Shown one piece after another: positions 31,757 to 36,044 of a stretch of DNA of 36,044 bases (the stretch's first letter is position 1; each line of letters starts with the position of its first letter). A program made the position numbers and the translations under genes. The notes beneath the pieces were generated by a model. The model was not told the origin of the DNA. It saw only the letters and a program-made list of their open reading frames with translations, and did not search any database. Source of the DNA: Acidobacteriaceae bacterium (GTDB taxonomy: Bacteria; Acidobacteriota; Terriglobia; Terriglobales; Acidobacteriaceae); NCBI GenBank assembly GCA_030838305.1, contig JAUTWY010000455.1, forward strand, positions 1 to 36,044. Direction: 5' to 3'.

Positions 31757-33760
31757 ATGGGGAAGTTGAGAAAGTCTTTTTTTCTTCGGGTAGGTGATGC
31801 TTGTGTAACCCTTTTATATGTCCTCGTGGTCCTGCTCCCGTTTGTCGTAACTTCGGTCAAGCAATGCGCGGCTCAGACCGCTGCAACCGTCTCCACTGAT
31901 TTGGCGAACGAGTCTCCCGCCCACTTCACCACGGTCACCGACGCCTTCGACTACGTCAAGCGCGACGTCATGATCCCCATGCGCGATGGCGTAAAGCTGC
32001 ATACAGTGATCGTCCTGCCGAAAGGTGCGAGCCATGCGCCGATCCTGCTCACGCGCACGCCTTATGATGCAAACGCCCAAATCAGCCACGCCCAGAGCGC
32101 TCACCTCGGCCCCATCCTGAGCGGTTACGACAATGCGGCCGAAGTGATCGTCGAAGGGGGCTACATTCGCGTTGTGCAGGACGTTCGCGGCAAGTACGGT
32201 TCCGAAGGCGACTACGTGATGACCCGTCCCCTGCACGGGCCGCTGAATCCCACGCCGGTTGATCACGCCACCGACACCTACGACACCATCGACTGGCTGG
32301 TAAAAAATGTTCCCGAGACCAACGGCAAAGTCGGGGTCTTGGGAATTTCTTACGATGGATTCACCACGCTGATGGCGCTGGTCAATCCGCATCCCGCATT
32401 GAAAGTCGCAGTTCCAATGAATCCCATGGTGGATGGCTGGATGGGCGACGACTGGTTTCACAACGGCGCTTTCCGCCAACAGAATCTGCCGTACATCCAG
32501 GTGCAAGAGGCCACCCGCGCGTCGGACGAGAAATGGTGGACAAATCATTTTGACGACTACGACGTTTACATGGAAGCAGTATCCGCGGGTGAACTCGGCC
32601 GCCGTCACGGACTCGAGCAGGTTGGGTTCTGGCGGAAGTTGCTAGAGCATCCCAGTTACGACAAGTGGTGGCAAGAGCAAGCAATGGACCGGATTCTCTC
32701 GGCGCAGTCCTTAAAAGTTCCAACCATGTTGGTGGACAGCCTGTGGGATCAGGAAGATATCTACGGCGCTCCTGCGCTCTATAAGGCTCTCCAAGCCAAA
32801 GACCCGAACAGCGATAAGTTATTTCTGGTGCTGGGACCATGGCATCACGGTCAGGAAATTGGTGATGGCAGCTCGCTCGGCGCACTGAAGTTCAACAGCG
32901 ATACGGGACTCTATTTCCGCCAACAGATTCTCCGGCCATTCCTCGATCAATATCTGAAGGATGGCGCGCCCAAAGCTGACGTCGCACCCGTCAGCGCGTT
33001 TGAAACCGGAACGAACACATGGCGGCGCCTACCCACATGGCCGGCCGGTTGCGAAAAGGGCTGCTCAGTCAAACCAACGCCTCTCTATCTCAATGCCGCT
33101 CAAAAGCTCAGCCTGGCCGAGCCTAAGGCAGGCGACGCCCCCTTTGACGAATACGTCTCTGATCCTGCAAAGCCCGTGCCATTCCGCCGACGTCCCATTC
33201 AACCTGTCGGCTATGACAATGGCTTAACCTGGCCTGAGTGGCTTGTCGACGACCAGCGCGAATCCTCCGGCCGGCCCGATGTTGCGGTGTTTACCTCCGA
33301 CGTTCTTACCGCGCCCATGAAGATCAGCGGGCAACCGGTCGCCAACCTGGTCGCTTCCACCAGCGGCACCGATTCCGATTGGGTGGTTAAGTTGATCGAC
33401 GTCTTTCCCGACGAAGTCGCCGGCCAAGCTGCGATGGGTGGATACCAACTGATGGTCTCCGCGGACATCTTCCGCGGCCGCTATCGCGAGAGTCTGGAAA
33501 CGGCGAAAGCCATTGCCTCCGGTCAACCCTTGCCTTACCATTTCAATCTTCCCACTGCAAACCATGTTTTCCTGCCCGGCCATCGCATCATGGTGCAGGT
33601 TCAATCCAGCTGGTTTCCGCTCTATGATCGCAATCCCCAGACTTTCGTGAACAATATCTTCTGGGCTAAGCCGGGCGATTATCGGAAGGCGACCCAGCAT
33701 GTGTATCATTCGCCCCGCCAGGCCAGCTTCATCGACCTTCCCTTGGTGGTAACGCCGTGA
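31757..33760 (+). CDS. Secreted S15/CocE-type alpha/beta-hydrolase (X-Pro peptidase or ester/acylase family)
   Basis: The 667-residue protein has an N-terminal signal/anchor (about 20-40). The S15 hydrolase domain has VMIPMRDGVKLHTVIVLPKG, the nucleophile elbow GISYDG with Ser198, VDSLWDQED (likely catalytic Asp) and GPWHHG (likely catalytic His). A C-terminal jelly-roll domain covers roughly residues 480-660. Family members are X-Pro dipeptidyl peptidases, cocaine esterase-like esterases or glutaryl acylases, so the substrate is uncertain. The ATG at 31757 is chosen because GAGGTGATC just upstream matches the anti-Shine-Dalgarno almost perfectly; the frame extends to 31649 without a ribosome site. 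Confidence 0.9.
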   Translation: MGKLRKSFFLRVGDACVTLLYVLVVLLPFVVTSVKQCAAQTAATVSTDLANESPAHFTTVTDAFDYVKRDVMIPMRDGVKLHTVIVLPKGASHAPILLTRTPYDANAQISHAQSAHLGPILSGYDNAAEVIVEGGYIRVVQDVRGKYGSEGDYVMTRPLHGPLNPTPVDHATDTYDTIDWLVKNVPETNGKVGVLGISYDGFTTLMALVNPHPALKVAVPMNPMVDGWMGDDWFHNGAFRQQNLPYIQVQEATRASDEKWWTNHFDDYDVYMEAVSAGELGRRHGLEQVGFWRKLLEHPSYDKWWQEQAMDRILSAQSLKVPTMLVDSLWDQEDIYGAPALYKALQAKDPNSDKLFLVLGPWHHGQEIGDGSSLGALKFNSDTGLYFRQQILRPFLDQYLKDGAPKADVAPVSAFETGTNTWRRLPTWPAGCEKGCSVKPTPLYLNAAQKLSLAEPKAGDAPFDEYVSDPAKPVPFRRRPIQPVGYDNGLTWPEWLVDDQRESSGRPDVAVFTSDVLTAPMKISGQPVANLVASTSGTDSDWVVKLIDVFPDEVAGQAAMGGYQLMVSADIFRGRYRESLETAKAIASGQPLPYHFNLPTANHVFLPGHRIMVQVQSSWFPLYDRNPQTFVNNIFWAKPGDYRKATQHVYHSPRQASFIDLPLVVTP

Positions 33761-34177
33761 GAGTTCCCTACTCGCGACGCTCGCGGAGTCCCATCTCGCA
33801 GTGCCTTCCCCGGGGAAGTCGTTTTCAACCTCCGGGCCATCACCAGCGCCAGCGAGTGCTAAAAAATGCGAGGCGAGTCCGGGAAAAGCCTCCAGTATCT
33901 TTCGCATTTCGTGCGCGCCGATTTCGTCGACTTCCGCCTCTTCTTCCCTTACGACGACAGCCGCTGTGGCTTTACACGGTTCGAGAAAACCGATCTCGCC
34001 ACAGACGTCGTCCACCCCGAGCCTGGCTACAATCGCCCTCGAACCCGTCCCAGCCCGTTCCACAGTAGTTTCCCCTCTGCGGATGATATTGATGTTGCTC
34101 CCCCACTCACCTTCCCGAATAATCTCTTCTCCCAGCGTGAAGATGCGCCGCGTGCCCTGGCTCGAATCAAGACCCAA
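33761..34177 (-). pseudogene. Remnant of a cyclic-nucleotide-binding domain
   Basis: The reverse strand encodes a CNB-like stretch: IFTLGEEIIREGEWGSN, NIIRRGETTVERAG, then CGEIGFLEPCKATAAVVV and MRKILEAFPGLASHFLAL. These are the order and spacing of cNMP-binding domains in Crp-like and related proteins. The frame opens only with a TTG directly after a TGA codon, lacks the usual N-terminal helix, and has no stop of its own: it runs on for about 180 codons antisense to the S15 gene. The same frame upstream leads back to the ddl stop. A decayed gene is the simplest reading; a short real gene is the alternative. This explains most of the 534-bp gap 33761-34294; nothing else is seen there. Confidence 0.5.
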
Positions 34178-34294
34178 TCATTCGGAAGCAGATATTGACG
34201 GTTGCCAGGCATGGCTGGAACATCGGCAAGAATCACTGCGGCCTGTAGTCACTTTGGCTGAGGCTGGAGTTGGTGAAACCGAGACGGCAATCCT

Positions 34295-35485
34295 TTAACG
34301 GCTATACTGATTCTTCTTTTTGTCGGCATGCCGCTCGATTCCAAGTTGAATCAGCCGGTCGATTAGATCCGCATACTCAAGCCCGGACGCCGCCCACAGC
34401 TTCGGATACATACTGATCGCCGTGAATCCGGGCATGGTGTTGATCTCGTTCAAATAGATCTTGCGGGTCTGCGGGTCCATCAAAAAATCTACGCGGGCCA
34501 GCCCGGAGCAGTCCACTGCTTTGAAAGATCGCACCGCCAATTCCTGAACCTTTTTCGTTTCCGGTTTGGTGAGCTTTGCCGGGATAATCAGCTCGGAACC
34601 TTCATCAAGATACTTGGCGTTGTAGTCGTAGAACTCTTTTACGGGGACAATTTCGCCGGGGATTGAAGCCATCGGCTCATCGTTGCCGAGAACCGAGCAC
34701 TCGATCTCTCGCGCCTTGTTTTTCTTCCCACCCACGCTTTGCTCGACGACAATCTTGCGGTCGAATTTCGCCGCTTCTTCGATAGCGGGCCCGAGTTCCT
34801 TGCGGTTGTGCGCCTTGCTGATTCCGACCGACGATCCCAAATTCGCGGGCTTCACAAAAACCGGAAACTTCAGCTTGCTCTCTACAAATTTCTCAACTTT
34901 CTTCGGCTCTTTCTCCCACGCGCTGCGCAGAATTGTGACGTGCCTGACCATAGGAATTCCGGCGGCAAGGAACAACGACTTCATCACGTCCTTGTCCATG
35001 CCCGCAGCCGAGCCCAGCACCCCCGCTCCCACGTAAGCGATATCAGCCAGTTCCAGCAAGCCCTGAATCGTCCCGTCCTCACCGAAGGTGCCGTGCAGCA
35101 CGGGAAAAATCACATCGACGTTGATGGCCCGATCGGCGGCCCGCCGCGTCAGCGCCGCATCCGTCTGAAAAGGGACGAGCCCGCTCTGCCGATGCACAGG
35201 CTCGGGAGGGACCACAACCGCTTCTCCTCGGGCCAGCACTGCCGCCGGTTGCGTGGTCTCTGGATTGCCCGCGCGAAGGTGGCGCGGCTCGATCACCAGC
35301 TTGCCTTGCAACAGGTTCTCGGCGTCGCCCGAGGTCAGCCAGCGACCGTCTTTGGTAATGCCGATGGGAACCACTTCATACTTGTCTTTGTCGATCGCGT
35401 TGAGAACCGACGCAGCCGAGAGCAGCGAAACTTCATGCTCACCGCTACGTCCGCCAAAAAGAATTCCGACCCGAAGCTTGCTCAT
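34295..35485 (-). CDS. ddl: D-alanine--D-alanine ligase
   Basis: The 396-residue ATP-grasp enzyme makes the D-Ala-D-Ala dipeptide of peptidoglycan. VGILFGGRSGEHEVSLLSA opens the protein. Also present are FPVLHGTFGEDGTIQGLLEL, VKPANLGSSVGISKAHNRKEL and DFLMDPQTRKIYLNEINTMPGFTAISMYPKLW. The ATG at 35485 is the family start; upstream codons to 35566 lie inside the arginase gene. It begins 7 nt after the arginase stop and probably is co-transcribed, though TATAGA 6 nt before the ATG could also provide a leaderless start. It is longer than the about 306-residue E. coli DdlB, closer to the long Ddl/Van-type group. Confidence 0.95.
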   Translation of the reverse strand: MSKLRVGILFGGRSGEHEVSLLSAASVLNAIDKDKYEVVPIGITKDGRWLTSGDAENLLQGKLVIEPRHLRAGNPETTQPAAVLARGEAVVVPPEPVHRQSGLVPFQTDAALTRRAADRAINVDVIFPVLHGTFGEDGTIQGLLELADIAYVGAGVLGSAAGMDKDVMKSLFLAAGIPMVRHVTILRSAWEKEPKKVEKFVESKLKFPVFVKPANLGSSVGISKAHNRKELGPAIEEAAKFDRKIVVEQSVGGKKNKAREIECSVLGNDEPMASIPGEIVPVKEFYDYNAKYLDEGSELIIPAKLTKPETKKVQELAVRSFKAVDCSGLARVDFLMDPQTRKIYLNEINTMPGFTAISMYPKLWAASGLEYADLIDRLIQLGIERHADKKKNQYSR

Positions 35486-35492
35486 AAAATGT

Positions 35493-36044
35493 CTATAAAA
35501 TCTTTTTTCCAAACGCCGACAACGCCAACTCAACCGCCAAATCTGCTGTCCGATTGTGCTCATCAATCACGGGATTCACCTCCACGATCTCGAAGCTCGC
35601 CATGCGTCCGTGGTCAGCAATAATCTCCATCGCCAGGTGCGCTTCCCGGTAGGTCGCCCCGCCGCGCACCGGAGTGCCTACGCCCGGCGCATCCTCGGGG
35701 TCGATCCAATCCATGTCGAGCGAAATGTGATAGCCAGCGGTTCCGCGTCCAGCCATGCGCAGAGCTTCTTCGATTACTGTGCGCATGCCGCGCTCATCAA
35801 TGTCGCGCATGGTGAAAACGCCGATACCCGCGCGGCGCACATTCTCTTTTTCAACGGCATCAATATCGCGCACTCCCACCAGCACGCAGTTCTCCGCCTT
35901 CACTTTCGGAGAAAACTCGAGAATGTTCGCCAACTCCGGTGGGCCCAGCCCCATGATCGCCGCGAGCGGCATGCCATGCACGTTTCCGCTCGGCGAACTC
36001 TCAGGAGTATTGATGTCGGTGTGAGCGTCGATCCAGATGAGGCC
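35493..36044 (-). CDS. rocF: Arginase (5' part beyond the window edge)
   Basis: The visible 183 residues are the C-terminal part of an ureohydrolase. They start inside the manganese motif WIDAHTDINTPES, then SPSGNVHGMPLAA, which is diagnostic for arginase. The second metal motif SLDMDWIDPEDAPGVGTP follows, with the family tail FEIVEVNPVIDEHNRTADLAVEL. The enzyme hydrolyses arginine to ornithine and urea with two Mn ions. The gene continues past position 36044, so start and promoter are not seen. ddl follows 7 nt downstream. Confidence 0.95.
   Translation of the reverse strand, partial: GLIWIDAHTDINTPESSPSGNVHGMPLAAIMGLGPPELANILEFSPKVKAENCVLVGVRDIDAVEKENVRRAGIGVFTMRDIDERGMRTVIEEALRMAGRGTAGYHISLDMDWIDPEDAPGVGTPVRGGATYREAHLAMEIIADHGRMASFEIVEVNPVIDEHNRTADLAVELALSAFGKKIL

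Noticed and set aside
31814..32608. 264-codon open frame on the minus strand
   Set aside because: Antisense to the S15 hydrolase domain containing the GISYDG nucleophile motif.
33224..33760. C-terminal half of the CNB-containing frame as real protein
   Set aside because: Fully antisense to the S15 gene; only the part at 33761-34177 resembles a domain.
34739..35623. 294-codon open frame on the plus strand
   Set aside because: Antisense to ddl and the end of the arginase gene, both certain.
1..36044. Mobile element, phage, toxin-antitoxin or defence island
   Set aside because: No transposase, integrase, terminal repeats, tRNA-associated att site or recognisable defence genes; gene content is core metabolism and envelope functions.

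Overview
The window looks like a chromosomal core segment of an Acidobacteriota member (class Terriglobia, Koribacter-like). This rests on moderately high GC, the aroC-def-fmt-rsmB-PASTA neighbourhood, a DUF177-rpmF-plsX-fabD cluster, paired isoquinoline 1-oxidoreductase subunits, YVTN beta-propeller lipoproteins and many secreted peptidase-like proteins. The placement is inferred from gene content; I could not search a database. I see no tRNA, rRNA, CRISPR array, transposase or phage module.

Layout. 1-7.5 kb: two divergent secreted zinc-peptidase-like genes (M1-like on minus, TPR plus MA-like on plus), a stand-alone SpoIIE-type phosphatase with a degenerate active site, a SurA/PpiC chaperone and a YhaM-like OB/HD nuclease. 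7.5-9.8 kb: a glycine-zipper lipoprotein, a HAD hydrolase and, tail to tail with it, an orphan response regulator with an altered receiver. 9.9-14.9 kb: aroC-def (overlapping), fmt and rsmB, then a minus-strand PASTA protein. 15-16.7 kb: a DksA/TraR regulator behind a palindrome-rich leader, a membrane-anchored TPR protein and a convergent PilZ protein. 16.8-20.6 kb: a Tat-exported molybdenum hydroxylase pair and a GH5 glycosidase. 20.6-23.6 kb: DUF177-rpmF-plsX-fabD, linking ribosome and lipid synthesis. 23.6-28.2 kb, all minus: a small membrane protein, then a TetR/HlyD/ABC ATPase/ABC permease export operon with a clear operator palindrome at its head. 28.4-29.6 kb: a beta-propeller lipoprotein. 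29.7-31.7 kb, minus: a SAM-I riboswitch, a threonine-synthase-like PLP enzyme and a CysO/ThiS/MoaD-like sulfur carrier. 31.7-36 kb: a secreted S15/CocE hydrolase, a decayed cyclic-nucleotide-binding domain, ddl and the 3' part of an arginase gene running off the window.

The most interesting locus is 29.7-31.65 kb. A complete S-box (SAM-I) aptamer with a good promoter sits in front of a gene that homology would call threonine synthase, followed 11 bp later by a small ubiquitin-like protein whose di-glycine is capped by two extra residues. A SAM-repressed control element is what one expects for methionine/homocysteine supply rather than for threonine, so the pair may be a sulfur-transfer route using a protein thiocarboxylate. 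Other recurring signals are -10-like boxes 7-9 nt upstream of start codons that lack Shine-Dalgarno sequences (probable leaderless mRNAs), short tandem repeats in promoter/leader regions, and signalling proteins with missing catalytic residues.
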